Notes: generated from the letters alone by a model not told the origin. A DNA stretch of 56,662 nucleotides from Ilumatobacteraceae bacterium (GCA_025463305.1 JAOBWK010000013.1:1-56662), one strand, 5' to 3'. Shown: positions 30,088-38,736, numbered from the stretch's first letter. Translations and numbers: made by a program.

Positions 30088-30963
30088 TCAGGCCGGTCGC
30101 GGCTCGCGCTGCGCGGTGTTCCAGAGCCGGGTCAGGCTCGGATGGCGCAGCTTGCCGAGCGCCCGCGCCTCGATCTGGCGGATGCCCTCCTTGGTGAGCT
30201 GCATCGTCTCGCCCAGCTCGGACAGCGTCTGCGGCGCGTCGCCGAGCCCGAAGCGGGCGCGCAGCACGGTGCGCTCGCGCTCGGTGAGACGGCCGAGCTG
30301 CACGTGCAGCGCCTGGTGCTCGAGCGCCGTCGCCGTCGCCTCGTACGGGCTGATCGCCTCGCGGTCCTCCACCGTGTCGCCCAGCACCGAATCGCCGTCG
30401 AGCGACAGCGGGGCCGAGAGCGACACGATCGGCGAGCGGTGCTGTCTGGCCAGCGACACCCGCTCGACGCGGATGCCGGCGTCGGCCGCGACCTCCGCCG
30501 CTGTCGGGGCACGGTCGAGCGAGTCCCACAGCTTCTGGGTGCTCTGGTCGATCAGGCTGTACTGCTCGCGCACGTGGGCCGGCACGCGGATGGTGCGCGA
30601 GGTGTCGTTGACCGCTCGTCCGATCGCCTGGCGGATCCACCACGTCGCGTAGGTGCTGAACTTGAAGCCGCGCTCGTGGTCGAACTTGGTGACCGCGCGC
30701 ATCAGCCCGACATTGCCCTCCTGGATCAGGTCGAGCAGCGCGACGCCACGTCCCTCGAACCGCTTGGCCACGCTCACCACGAGCCGCAGGTTGGCCTGGA
30801 TGAACCGCTGCCGGGCGGCACGCGCCTCGTCCGGATCCTCGCTGTTGACCGTGGCGGCGAGCGCGCGTTCCTCCTCGGCGCTCAACAGCGGGTGCGCGCT
30901 GATCTCCTGCAGGTAGCGGCGGAGCACCTCGTCTCCGCCCGACTCACCGGGGCGCGCGGCCAT
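30088..30963 (-). CDS. RNA polymerase sigma-70 factor, group 2/3 (SigB/HrdB-like)
   Basis: This 291-residue alternative sigma factor with regions 1.2 to 4 closely resembles the primary sigma factor but lacks a long N-terminus. Region 1.2 reads [18 protein letters not shown]. Region 2 has [37 protein letters not shown] and [17 protein letters not shown]. Region 4 has [17 protein letters not shown]. The near-identical region 2.4 to SigA suggests overlapping promoter use, as for stress or stationary-phase group 2 factors. No adjacent anti-sigma gene is found. The MAARPGESG start is an ATG with TACGTT eight bases upstream. Confidence 0.93.
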   Translation of the reverse strand: MAARPGESGGDEVLRRYLQEISAHPLLSAEEERALAATVNSEDPDEARAARQRFIQANLRLVVSVAKRFEGRGVALLDLIQEGNVGLMRAVTKFDHERGFKFSTYATWWIRQAIGRAVNDTSRTIRVPAHVREQYSLIDQSTQKLWDSLDRAPTAAEVAADAGIRVERVSLARQHRSPIVSLSAPLSLDGDSVLGDTVEDREAISPYEATATALEHQALHVQLGRLTERERTVLRARFGLGDAPQTLSELGETMQLTKEGIRQIEARALGKLRHPSLTRLWNTAQREPRPA

Positions 30964-31033
30964 CGCCTGCGAACGTACTGCTCAGCGCCGACGCAACGGT
31001 GGATGTCGAGGTTCCGGTCCGCGGTCAGACGGG

Positions 31034-31039
31034 TAGCCT
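31034..31039 (+). promoter_or_regulatory. -10 box (TAGCCT) of tRNA-Val
   Basis: TAGCCT lies 15 bases before the first base of tRNA-Val and may be its -10 element. The -35 is unclear. Confidence 0.3.
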
Positions 31040-31054
31040 CTCGGGACCGTTCGC

Positions 31055-31131
31055 GGGCGCATAGCTCAGTTGGTTAGAGCGCTTCCCTTACAAGGAAGAT
31101 GTCGGGGGTTCGAGTCCCTCTGCGCCCACCA
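31055..31131 (+). tRNA. tRNA-Val (anticodon TAC)
   Basis: The acceptor GGGCGCA pairs with TGCGCCC and the discriminator is A. The anticodon stem CTTCC/GGAAG encloses CTTACAA, so the anticodon is TAC. The T arm contains GGGGGTTCGAGTCCCTC. CCA is encoded at 31129-31131. It marks the left border of the accessory element, and the serine recombinase reading frame runs into it on the other strand. Confidence 0.96.
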
Positions 31132-32815
31132 AAAGGTTCACTCTCGAACCCCCGACGCATGCAGTGCGACGGGGGTTCTTCATTTCGGCCTCAGCAGTCC
31201 ACTCAGCAGAGAGCTGTTCCCATGCGTGGTCGATCGTGTCGCTGGAAGGTCCAGCTCCATCGTCCGCCTTCGCAACCCTCGTCGCAAAGTCCGCAACCGT
31301 GCTCGAAAGCAAGATGTTGAACGGCTCCGCCAGCTCGGAAGAGATGCGGCCATCCTCGTGCACGTACAGCTTCGAGAAGATCGCCTGGTTCATTTGGCGA
31401 CGTACCAATCCGGTCGCCGAGAGGTACGCAGCGTGCCAGTCAGCGGCAAGATCCATAGACCGATTCAGGTTCTGCTCCACCTGATCGAAGTGCGCCGAGA
31501 GTGCTGCGAGCCGTGACGAGGCTGCGTCGGTTTCCGCTGCGATGCGAGCCTGCTCGCTCTTGAAGAGATCCTTCGGTACTGCGTTGTCGTAGTAGGCCTC
31601 CATCAGCTTCGTACGCTCATCGTTCAGTTTGCGCAGCCGGCGCTCTTGAGCGCTCCGCTCGACGTCCGCCTCTTGCCGGCGAGAACGAAGCAGCTCGGTC
31701 AGCGCCGAGGTGACCTGTGCGGCCTCGTCTCGTGTCGGCTGGATGCCGGCGTAGTGATCCTCGACCTCGGCCTCGATCACCTCGATCAGAACTGCTCGCT
31801 GCTGACACCTGCCACGCTTCTGCTGCCGCCCGACGCAGATGAAGTATGGGTAGACCGTCCCCCGACGCCCGGTGTTCATGCTGATGATCATGCGTTCACC
31901 GCAGTCGCCGCAGAACAGGCTCCCGGTGAGGTAGTGCGAGTGCACCTTGTGCTTGTCGCCGGATGTGTTCGCCTGCGTCAAGACGTCCTGCACTCGGTTC
32001 CAGGTCTCGGCTGAAACGAGCGGTGGATGTGCACCGTCGTACTGAACGCCTCGGTAGGTCACGGTGCCTCGGTAGTACGGATTTCGCAGGAGCCTGTTGA
32101 AGTTCGAGAGCACCAGCGGCTTCGACGGCATGCGAGCAGACGGCGTCGTGTTGAGCCCCCGCTTGGTCAGCTCAGCCAGCAATGTGCGGACTGACCACTC
32201 ACCTGTGGCGTACTCCTCGAATGCCCATGCCATCAGCGGGCCACGCTCCGGATCGATCTCGATGGTACGGATCTCTCGACCATGCTCAAAGCGCCGCACA
32301 TTGAGGTATCCGGTCGGTGCTTTGCCCGGCGTGCCGCCCGCCTTGGCCTTCTGGACGCTGCCCTTGATGACTTCGTTCGCCAAGTTCTTGCTGTAGAACT
32401 CTGCGATTGAACTCATGATGCCGTGCATAAGTGCGCCCGATGGCGTCTCGTCGATGTTCTCGGTGCACGAGACGAGAGTGGCGCCGGTCGCCCGGATGGC
32501 GACGTTGATCTCGACGTCGTCGACTCGGTTGCGGGCCAGCCGATCGACCTTGTGAACGATGACGAACTGGACCGGCTCGGCCTTCAGGTACTCGAGCAAC
32601 CGCCGCAGCTCGGGCCGGTGAGACGTCTTGGCGCTCTCGCCGGCATCGATGAACTCCTCCACGACCTGAGCGCTCAGACTGGCTGCTTTACGCAGCGTCG
32701 CCTCACGCTGAGCCGGGATCGAGAAACCTTCGCCGCCACCACGTTCGGCTTGTTCCTTGGTGCTGACCCGCAGGTAGACGACAGCGCGTGCGGCTGCCGT
32801 CGTTACGCCGTCCAT
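31088..32815 (-). CDS. Large serine recombinase (site-specific integrase)
   Basis: This 575-residue large serine recombinase would integrate and excise the element. The N-terminal catalytic domain has AVVYLRVSTKEQAERGG with the nucleophilic Ser, FVIVHKVDRLARNRVDDVE and GIMSSIAEFYSKNLANEV. A recombinase domain (GGTPGKAPTGYLNVR, LLRNPYYRGTVTYRGVQY) follows. The zinc ribbon is GSLFCGDCGERMIIS...FICVGRQQKRGRCQQ, and a long coiled coil (SALTELLRSRRQEADVERS) comes next. The last roughly 38 residues, ending VGAEGLEPPTSSL, are encoded by the tRNA-Val terminator and by antisense tRNA, so the native C-terminus was probably replaced on integration. It overlaps the ImmA-like gene by 13 bases. Confidence 0.92.
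   Translation of the reverse strand: MDGVTTAAARAVVYLRVSTKEQAERGGGEGFSIPAQREATLRKAASLSAQVVEEFIDAGESAKTSHRPELRRLLEYLKAEPVQFVIVHKVDRLARNRVDDVEINVAIRATGATLVSCTENIDETPSGALMHGIMSSIAEFYSKNLANEVIKGSVQKAKAGGTPGKAPTGYLNVRRFEHGREIRTIEIDPERGPLMAWAFEEYATGEWSVRTLLAELTKRGLNTTPSARMPSKPLVLSNFNRLLRNPYYRGTVTYRGVQYDGAHPPLVSAETWNRVQDVLTQANTSGDKHKVHSHYLTGSLFCGDCGERMIISMNTGRRGTVYPYFICVGRQQKRGRCQQRAVLIEVIEAEVEDHYAGIQPTRDEAAQVTSALTELLRSRRQEADVERSAQERRLRKLNDERTKLMEAYYDNAVPKDLFKSEQARIAAETDAASSRLAALSAHFDQVEQNLNRSMDLAADWHAAYLSATGLVRRQMNQAIFSKLYVHEDGRISSELAEPFNILLSSTVADFATRVAKADDGAGPSSDTIDHAWEQLSAEWTAEAEMKNPRRTACVGGSRVNLLVGAEGLEPPTSSL
31146..31178 (+). terminator. Terminator after tRNA-Val
   Basis: GAACCCCCGACGCA and TGCGACGGGGGTTC form a 13-of-14 bp stem around TGCAG, followed by TTCATTTC. 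It ends tRNA-Val transcription. The segment 31143-31156 is also an exact 14-base inverted copy of 31101-31114 within the tRNA T arm. Confidence 0.7.
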
Positions 32816-33501
32816 GCCAGCCCCCTCGTTGGAAGCGTGTTCGACCAGTTAGTGGAGAGCGCCCGGAAGTAGGTCGGTCGAGACGGCTTGGAGCGATGGC
32901 TATGCGTGTTGGGCGCCCGGCGACCAACCGGCTCGGCCAGGCCGAGCTGCTGGAGTCGCACGCTCATAGCCCGGGCACTCACGCCGAACTGGCGAGCCAA
33001 CGCCGGCACGCTCTGTGTCCCGCCGAAGTAGGCGGACTTAATCCACGCCTTCGGCATCAGCACGCACGCGGCGAAGTAGTCGGCGACCTTCTCGGCCATG
33101 TCGTCAGCGCTCAGCGGTCCGTCGCCTTGAATGAGATGCCGAGTCGGATGATCGAGGATGTGCTTGTACTCGTGCAACAGGCTGAACCGTTGACGCAGGT
33201 CGAATTCGCCTGCATTCAACGTGATGAGCCAAGAGGTGCCGTCCCACACGGCAGAGCCGGATACGGGCAAGTCGTAGGCACGCTCCAGACGGATACGTGG
33301 CTGCTCGGTCACGATGTCGATCGGTACGGGACCTTCGGTGATCTGGTGAAGGTCGAGCAGGCGAGTGGCCTGTGCTTCGGCTCGCTGCAGCGATTCGGAG
33401 TAGCTGAGCGCTCGGTGCGGCAGGAGGCTTCGCAGAGAGCGGAGCACGCTGACACTCTCGCCAGCCTCGTGGTCCTGTTGGTTTTCGTGTGATGTGGTCA
33501 T
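32803..33501 (-). CDS. ImmA/IrrE family metallo-endopeptidase
   Basis: This 232-residue protein has the gluzincin-type motif LLHEYKHILDHPT (H-E-x-x-H, about residue 108) followed by KVADYFAACVLMPKAW. This is the ImmA/IrrE signature of site-specific proteases that cleave HTH repressors. The C-terminal part has a winged-helix-like ALARQFGVSARAMSVRLQQLGL. In ICEBs1 and phages an ImmA cleaves the ImmR repressor to trigger excision. Here the XRE gene immediately upstream (31-base gap) is the obvious target, and the recombinase gene overlaps downstream, so the three-gene switch is intact. Confidence 0.9.
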   Translation of the reverse strand: MTTSHENQQDHEAGESVSVLRSLRSLLPHRALSYSESLQRAEAQATRLLDLHQITEGPVPIDIVTEQPRIRLERAYDLPVSGSAVWDGTSWLITLNAGEFDLRQRFSLLHEYKHILDHPTRHLIQGDGPLSADDMAEKVADYFAACVLMPKAWIKSAYFGGTQSVPALARQFGVSARAMSVRLQQLGLAEPVGRRAPNTHSHRSKPSRPTYFRALSTNWSNTLPTRGLAWTA

Positions 33502-33531
33502 GTGTCCCTCCTTTCGTTTGATGTTCGTTGA

Positions 33532-33915
33532 CTACTGCTCGTCCTCTCCAGCCACTGGACCGGTCAGGGAGATGCCGTGCTTCTTGGCGAGCCGTGCGGC
33601 ATAGCGCTCGATGGCATCGATGTCGCCGGGTGGTAGCTCCCCGTACTTGGACCGTAGGTACGGCTTGAGCGCCGGCAGTTCGTCGGGAATCGCGTAGCCC
33701 GTCAGTGCGTAGATATCGGCCAGCTGTAGGCCGAGCGCCGCAGCGATACGTGCGAGCTTGTCCGGCGCCGGGGCGCTGATTCGACCTTCCTCGAAATGCA
33801 GCACAGTGCTGTAAGGGACGTCGCTCCGCTTCACCACAGTGCGAAGGGAAAGGCCTAAGTGCTCCCGACGTTTGCGCAGAATGCGACCGAGTTCTCGTGC
33901 CTGTTCGTCGTCCAT
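33532..33915 (-). CDS. XRE family HTH repressor (ImmR-like)
   Basis: This 127-residue protein has an N-terminal XRE HTH: LGRILRKRREHLGLSLRTVV, then VPYSTVLHFEEGRISAPAP and LARIAAALGLQLADIY. The C-terminus is helical (GDIDAIERYAARLAKKHG) and may dimerise. ATG 33915 is set by GGAG six bases upstream; a start nine codons earlier is also open. It heads the operon XRE-ImmA-recombinase. The palindrome GATCCACAAATGGATC just upstream of its promoter, and the same palindrome at the transfer operon, are the probable binding sites. Cleavage by ImmA after DNA damage or donor signals would relieve repression. Confidence 0.9.
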   Translation of the reverse strand: MDDEQARELGRILRKRREHLGLSLRTVVKRSDVPYSTVLHFEEGRISAPAPDKLARIAAALGLQLADIYALTGYAIPDELPALKPYLRSKYGELPPGDIDAIERYAARLAKKHGISLTGPVAGEDEQ

Positions 33916-33952
33916 GAACTGCTCCTGATTACGTGCCTCCATGATAGCACAT

Positions 33953-33971
33953 GTGATCCACAAATGGATCG
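33953..33971. promoter_or_regulatory. Operator in the XRE-ImmA-recombinase promoter
   Basis: GTGATCCACAAATGGATCG contains the palindrome GATCCA-CAAA-TGGATC (33955-33970). On the minus strand it lies just upstream of an extended -10 TGCTATCAT, covering the -35 zone of the XRE promoter. The same 19 bases occur at 38953-38971 upstream of the transfer operon. Confidence 0.75.
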
Positions 33972-34134
33972 TTCGTCGTCCATTCCACAACGTCGGGTTA
34001 CGGGCTGCCAGACTGGGTACCGGTGCATTGCAGACCCGTGACAAATGCCGACCGCCACTCCGGTAGCATCGACAGCTTGCCGATGCTTTCTCTGCCCCGC
34101 AGTGCCATTGACCAGGAAGAAGGTTCTTGAGACA

Positions 34135-34401
34135 ATGAGTACGAAAAGGAGAACGAAGTCCATGGCGGAAGGACTGGGCGACCACATCGATCCTGTGCTC
34201 GGCCCTGTCTCGGAGGAGACGGCTGCGCTGCTGCGCCGTTATCCGATCTCCAAGCCGGCAAACGCGGACCGCAAGCTGGAAGTGCGTGGCGGTCGTGTCG
34301 TTGAGATTGTCAGCGACGCAGCCTTTATTGCAATCAAGACGTACCTCGACGGTGGCGAAGTTGAGATGGCGGACACGGACTCGACGGAGACTGGCAGCTA
34401 G
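34135..34401 (+). CDS. Small hypothetical protein
   Basis: This 88-residue protein starts MSTKRRTKSMAEGLGDHID. An ATG nine codons later (MAEGLG) is a second possibility. The middle reads LLRRYPISKPANADRKLEV, then GGRVVEIVSDAAFIAIKTYL and an acidic tail. I recognise no family. AGGAAGAAGG precedes the first ATG. It is divergent from the XRE gene and its 3' end lies 11 bases before the next gene, suggesting an operon. Regulation may come from the shared intergenic operator. Confidence 0.6.
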   Translation: MSTKRRTKSMAEGLGDHIDPVLGPVSEETAALLRRYPISKPANADRKLEVRGGRVVEIVSDAAFIAIKTYLDGGEVEMADTDSTETGS

Positions 34402-34412
34402 ATTCGGCCTTC

Positions 34413-34853
34413 GTGCTTGAAGCTGGTCTGCGATCCGAAGAACCCGATGGCCTGTCACTGTTCGTGGCGTCCGATGGCGGCGAGGATGTGGGATACGCCT
34501 GGCTCCGGCCGGTCGTCACCGCTCGTCGAACTGGCGAGGACGTCGGGCCCATGTCCGAACTGGTGTACATCAACGTGCTGCTCGACGATGGCGCAGCACA
34601 TCCAGCGATCGTGCGGGCCTTGTTCTGCGCTGTCCTGTGGCATGTCATCATGCTCAGTGCCACAGGCATGGTCCGAGGACTCGTCATGGAGGCAGATCAC
34701 TCCGGTGTTGATCGGACCTTGAGGCATCGACCGGAAGTAGCGACGCTGCGGGAGTACCCGTTCTTTCACGTCCTTCGGGCCAGTGATTTCGCAGCCATCG
34801 ACCACATGTTCTGTGACCGGCTGAAGTCGGGCCACGCCATTAGTGCCCACTGA
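34413..34853 (+). CDS. Hypothetical protein, 146 residues
   Basis: The GTG at 34413 gives MLEAGLRSEEPDGLSLFVAS. Segments such as VGYAWLRPVVTARR and IVRALFCAVLWHVIML, and the C-terminal HMFCDRLKSGHAISAH, do not match a family I know. An acyltransferase-like pattern is possible but not supported by a motif. It follows the previous gene by 11 bases. Its 3' end overlaps the ArdA gene on the other strand by 14 bases. Confidence 0.55.
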   Translation: MLEAGLRSEEPDGLSLFVASDGGEDVGYAWLRPVVTARRTGEDVGPMSELVYINVLLDDGAAHPAIVRALFCAVLWHVIMLSATGMVRGLVMEADHSGVDRTLRHRPEVATLREYPFFHVLRASDFAAIDHMFCDRLKSGHAISAH

Positions 34854-35430
34854 AAACCCACACGCTGCCTGACTCAGTCTCCTCCGTGAAGATGTCCCCA
34901 CTCAGCTCGAGGTCCCGAGCGAAGCCGGCGACGTCGAACGTCACGTACGACTGAAGCCACTCGGGCACCTCGTCTAGGTAGCGGTGTGCATCAAGTTCAT
35001 CGAGCAGGTTGTCGGCGTATGCCCATACGTTCGGCCACTCGCCTTGGTACCGGTCTTCGAACTGTTCGAGCAGGTCGTCCGATGTCTCGCCGACGTACGC
35101 CGCCCAAGCGGCGAACGCCGGACCGTGCTCCTCGATGGCCCTGGCGAGCTTGCTGATGCGTTCGACGCCGGTGTATTCGCCGATCTGCAGGCTGCCGAAG
35201 CCCTCGTAATCGTGGATGGCCCACTCTTCGGCAACGTCTCCGTAGCGGGCCTGTGTCGGCGAGCTAGCGAGCATCTGCGTGATGCCGCTCCAGAGATCGT
35301 TGGGCTCCTGCGCAGCGTCGAGCCAGGTGCCGTGCAATATGCCGTTGTTGTAGTCGCTCAGGCTGGCCACGTAGATGCGAGGGCTCTCGGTCGGCTGCTG
35401 CTCGTGGGATGGCAGGTGTTCGCCGCTCAT
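34840..35430 (-). CDS. ardA: ArdA-family anti-restriction protein
   Basis: This 196-residue protein resembles ArdA, a dimeric DNA mimic that inhibits type I restriction enzymes in cells receiving the element. RIYVASLSDYNNGILHGTW, EEWAIHDYEGFGSLQIGEY and the C-terminal YVTFDVAGFARDLELSGDIF match the ArdA pattern. The protein is strongly acidic, as expected for a DNA mimic. The ATG at 35430 overlaps the upstream stop by four bases (ATGA) and has GGAG seven bases before it. It is the last gene of the transfer operon, so it would be expressed with transfer functions. Confidence 0.9.
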   Translation of the reverse strand: MSGEHLPSHEQQPTESPRIYVASLSDYNNGILHGTWLDAAQEPNDLWSGITQMLASSPTQARYGDVAEEWAIHDYEGFGSLQIGEYTGVERISKLARAIEEHGPAFAAWAAYVGETSDDLLEQFEDRYQGEWPNVWAYADNLLDELDAHRYLDEVPEWLQSYVTFDVAGFARDLELSGDIFTEETESGSVWVFSGH

Positions 35431-36251
35431 GACGCAGCTCCTTCGGCTGGCACGTCGTCGACCAGTGCACCGAGCACGTCGTGGTTCTCGACGACGGCAA
35501 ACATGGCGGGCGACAGGTGCTTGTCGCGGTCGATGGCGGCGCGGAGCTGCGATCGCCGTCGCTTGCTCGAGACCAGCCACGCAACCCGAGGGAAGACGTC
35601 GTGCTCGGCCTGCTCGACACCGCTGCGGTAGTAGCTGTCGTAGGCACGGCACTTGCGAAGCAACGTCGGTAGGTGCTCGGTGCCTCGGTCGACCTCGACG
35701 AACCAGCGGTGCTCCAAGTCGCCTTGGCCGATCGACACGAACAGGTCGGGTCGCAGGATGGCCTCACCACCGATGGAGGCGGAGTAGCGCCGCCAGCACC
35801 ACGGCTCCGTTTGGAGACCGAGCATCTCGTGCTCACCTCGCCGTGATGCCAACGTCAGATCGACAACCAGCTGCGCAATCGCCAACGTGTGATCCACGAA
35901 TGGCAGCGACGGCTCCCGCAGTCTCGGCCGAGCGATGTCGGTCTCGGCCAGTAGTCGGTGACCAACCGGACCGAGTGCGTAGATGAAGGATGCGGAGCCG
36001 GCTCGGATGCCGCCGATGCGACGCTCCAGTCGCACGAGCAGATCGTCTCGGGTGAGGCGCTCGAGCACCCGACGTGCTGCTCTCGCCGCAGCCCCGCTCG
36101 TGGCGTGTTCGGCGGGGGAGAAGTGGATGCACTCGAGCTGGCCGCCGCTCATTAGGCGAAGGTCGGCGACTTGGCGCACGATGGCAAGGTCCCTTCCCGA
36201 CAATTCGTCACGCAGCTCTTCGAGTCCTCTCGGACCGATGCGACGGCTCAT
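35427..36251 (-). CDS. Replication-relaxation family protein
   Basis: This 274-residue protein resembles PF13814 replication-relaxation proteins, which occur on actinobacterial conjugative elements. The N-terminal winged-helix part has RDLAIVRQVADLRLMSGGQL and the helix RVLERLTRDDLLVRLERRIGG. The FVDHTLAIAQLVVDLTLASR and RPDLFVSIG segments and the C-terminal VEVDRGTEHLPTLLRKCRAY (the E-V-D of a nuclease-like fold) follow. It may process the transfer origin in place of a classical relaxase, which is inference. ATG 36251 is set by GAGGGGGG six bases upstream and overlaps the previous stop (ATGA). Confidence 0.8.
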   Translation of the reverse strand: MSRRIGPRGLEELRDELSGRDLAIVRQVADLRLMSGGQLECIHFSPAEHATSGAAARAARRVLERLTRDDLLVRLERRIGGIRAGSASFIYALGPVGHRLLAETDIARPRLREPSLPFVDHTLAIAQLVVDLTLASRRGEHEMLGLQTEPWCWRRYSASIGGEAILRPDLFVSIGQGDLEHRWFVEVDRGTEHLPTLLRKCRAYDSYYRSGVEQAEHDVFPRVAWLVSSKRRRSQLRAAIDRDKHLSPAMFAVVENHDVLGALVDDVPAEGAAS

Positions 36252-36589
36252 GAGCGCCCCCCTCGTATGTCCACAGTCCGCGGCCCATAGGAGGAAAGAA
36301 CAGAGGGGAGGACGTGCGAACCGCTCGACCCGACCGGACAGGCTCCCCCAGGTCGATCGCCGACTGGCGGTATCGAGCCGGCTTTGCGGCACGATGCACC
36401 GGCACGTTCCAGCCCCTCACGCCGCATCAGCTGCTCGCGATCCGCCGCTGCCCCAACCGCATAGGTTGTGCACAGGTGTTGCACAACTGTCCGCACCGGA
36501 CAGGCACGTTCTGCCCTTGACTGCCAGGGAGAACGTCGATCCTCGCTCGACTCGAGCGGACGGGCGACCGGACATGCATGGCGGCTCAT
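36248..36589 (-). CDS. 113-residue hypothetical protein with ACPV repeats
   Basis: This ORF fills the space between the coupling ATPase and the replication-relaxation gene. Both junctions are ATGA overlaps, and GGAGGTG lies four bases before its ATG, so it looks translated. The protein reads MSRHACPVARPLESSEDR and has three A-C-P-V units (HACPVA, RACPVR, GACPVG), caused by three copies of ACCGGACA(G/T)GC in the DNA (36331-36343, 36493-36505, 36565-36577). No domain is recognised. The DNA repeats might have a role of their own, such as a processing site. Confidence 0.6.
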   Translation of the reverse strand: MSRHACPVARPLESSEDRRSPWQSRAERACPVRTVVQHLCTTYAVGAAADREQLMRREGLERAGASCRKAGSIPPVGDRPGGACPVGSSGSHVLPSVLSSYGPRTVDIRGGRS

Positions 36590-38736
36590 GATGCACCTCC
36601 GGCCTTCCGTTTGCGTGGGCCGAAGTCGTCCCCTCCTGGAGTCGATTTCGCCGGTTGGAACAGCGCCGTCAGGGCTGCATCGACGTCGGCCGACGGCACG
36701 GCGTAGCGGCTCCGAGCGTCGTCACGAACCCGTGTGGCATCGCTGATCGTCTTCGGCGCCGGCATCGATACTCCCGAGCACCAGGCCCTCACAGCGGACT
36801 CGCCCATGAGGCGTGCGTAGAAGTGGAACTGACCGAGCGAGGCGAAGTCCTCGGCGCCGAGCAGCGTGCTTGTGCCAGCCATCAGGCTGGCGTCCTTCGG
36901 CGACAGCTGAAAGCAGACTTGTGATCGGACGTTGGACAGGACGGCTGCTCGCATCCGCTCATCCATCTGCCCGAGGTGCTGAGCGATGAGGGTGAACGAG
37001 ATACCGAGGGCTCGACCACGAGCGAGTGCATCGCCTAGGTCGACCGGCAGCGAGAGGTACGTCGGAAATTCCTCCAAAACGATCGAGACCATCGGTCGCT
37101 GGTCCGCCGGCAAGGCCGCTCGGCCCTGCGCTTGTTGCCACAGGCCACTCAGTACCAAGGCACCGAGCAGATCTGCGGCCTCTGGGCCCAGTTCACCCCG
37201 AGCCAGGTTCACGAGCAGGATGCGCCGCTCGCTGAACACGGTGCCCAGATCGAAGCGTGGCGTGGCCTGCCCGATGATGTGGCGCAGCCGTTCACGAACG
37301 AGGAACGGGCGTAACTTGTTCATGACCGGTGCGATTGCGGTTGTGCGCTCGGCCTCGCTCCAGGCGTGGAAGCTGGCCCAAAACGGGCCGAGGCCGAGCG
37401 GATCATTGAGGTCGCCGATCAGTGACCGGCGGAATCGAGCGTCGGAGAGCAGCAGCGGTAGAGCGGCCAGACTCATGCCCGGCGTTCGGGCCAGCGTCAG
37501 CAAGGCAGCGTGCAAGATGTCCGATGTACGAGGACCCCAGTTGGCGGCGTACAGGTTGTGCAGTGTGCTGAGCAGCTGATCGGCTCGTAGCTCTGCGGTC
37601 TTTGGATCGCCGTGCAACGGGTTGATGCCGACGGCAGCGTCATCGTCGGTAGGGTCGAGGTAGACCACATCGCCGAGTCGCTGTTTCGGCACGCGGGCGA
37701 GCACGTCCTTGATCAGGTCGCCGGAAGGCTCGATGACCGCGACGCCGAGACCGGCGGCCATGTCCGCCGCGATGAGGTTCAGCGCCATGGTACTTTTGCC
37801 TGTGCCTGTTGGACCATAGATGCCCAAATGTCTCGTGGAGTCGTCTTCGCTGAGGGCCAGGGGGCGCTTCTTGCCGGGCCAACTGCTGATTCCGAGCACC
37901 CTGCCGCTGCTGGCAATCTCATGCGCCGCCGGCATGCGCCGGCTGCCGAGCCGCAAGACCGGCAACTCCGATGTGCGGCCGACGGGCCACCCGGCGACAG
38001 CAGCGACTTCAGCAAGGTTGAGCCGAAGGCTCGCTCGCCGAGGTAAGCGGTTCGGATCACGTAAGCGGTGCAGGCTCAAGCTGACTCCGGGCGCCTGCGC
38101 CGTGCGCAACGCATCTGCAACGCCGCCGATCAGCTGTCTCGCTCGAGGTTCGCTACCTGTTCGGACGGCGATACGCCCGATTGCTCGCCAGCCCGCCTCG
38201 GTCCGCTTTGCTCTCAGTGCGGTGCGTGCCTCGCTATCGATCTCGCGTGGCGGTGCGAATGGTGCTCGCAGCAAGCTCTCCGTCCATGAGTCTGTGGAGA
38301 TCGGCGCCTTCGAGGCGACCGGCGTCGGCTGCAGCGGGCTCATAAGCCACCACTGCAAGCTGAGCACCTCGCCACGACCGATGCGGTTGAGCGCTGTCAG
38401 GACCGAGCGGTTGATGTCCTCGGCGTGGTCAACTCGCAGACTGCGAAAGCGGCTCGAAAGGCGTATCTCGACGGCGTGCGTGAAGTGCACTGGCTGTTCG
38501 GAAGACACACCCTCGATGCCGAGTCCCGAGATGGCTGCTCGAAGCTGCGCCGTGATACCGGGTGCCCTCCCTTCGGCGACAGCAATGCGGTGCTGGACAG
38601 GAGCGGGTCGCTCGGCTCTCGCCTCCAGCATCAGCGGCGTACCGGCGCCTGCCGAGAGTGCCCGCATGGCGCTCAGGGTCGCCTTCGGCTCGACGGTGCT
38701 GGGCCACTGCAGGCGCAGCGTTCGCATGCTCCTCAT
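36586..38736 (-). CDS. VirD4/TraD-type coupling ATPase
   Basis: This 716-residue ATPase has Walker A LGIYGPTGTGKSTMALNLIAADM near residue 315 and the Walker B-like PMVSIVLEEFPTYL near residue 550. GVAVIEPSGDLIKDVLARVP, INPLHGDPKTAE and RILLVNLARGELG are characteristic of coupling proteins that deliver DNA to a secretion channel. The first 270 residues are a variable N-terminal part; no strong transmembrane helix is seen, unlike classical VirD4. An AAAGGAGGT precedes the ATG. The start overlaps the AVRR small protein stop (ATGA), and the end overlaps the 113-residue gene (ATGA). It is the main transfer component of the element. Confidence 0.87.
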   Translation of the reverse strand: MRSMRTLRLQWPSTVEPKATLSAMRALSAGAGTPLMLEARAERPAPVQHRIAVAEGRAPGITAQLRAAISGLGIEGVSSEQPVHFTHAVEIRLSSRFRSLRVDHAEDINRSVLTALNRIGRGEVLSLQWWLMSPLQPTPVASKAPISTDSWTESLLRAPFAPPREIDSEARTALRAKRTEAGWRAIGRIAVRTGSEPRARQLIGGVADALRTAQAPGVSLSLHRLRDPNRLPRRASLRLNLAEVAAVAGWPVGRTSELPVLRLGSRRMPAAHEIASSGRVLGISSWPGKKRPLALSEDDSTRHLGIYGPTGTGKSTMALNLIAADMAAGLGVAVIEPSGDLIKDVLARVPKQRLGDVVYLDPTDDDAAVGINPLHGDPKTAELRADQLLSTLHNLYAANWGPRTSDILHAALLTLARTPGMSLAALPLLLSDARFRRSLIGDLNDPLGLGPFWASFHAWSEAERTTAIAPVMNKLRPFLVRERLRHIIGQATPRFDLGTVFSERRILLVNLARGELGPEAADLLGALVLSGLWQQAQGRAALPADQRPMVSIVLEEFPTYLSLPVDLGDALARGRALGISFTLIAQHLGQMDERMRAAVLSNVRSQVCFQLSPKDASLMAGTSTLLGAEDFASLGQFHFYARLMGESAVRAWCSGVSMPAPKTISDATRVRDDARSRYAVPSADVDAALTALFQPAKSTPGGDDFGPRKRKAGGAS

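Noticed and set aside
31088..31128. GAEGLEPPTSSL as a conserved protein motif
   Set aside because: It is simply the antisense translation of a tRNA, a well-known artefact, though it marks the junction of the element.
35375..35986. 203-residue plus-strand frame opposite ArdA and replication-relaxation genes
   Set aside because: It is Arg-rich with no domain; the opposite strand has an ATGA-coupled operon with ribosome binding sites.
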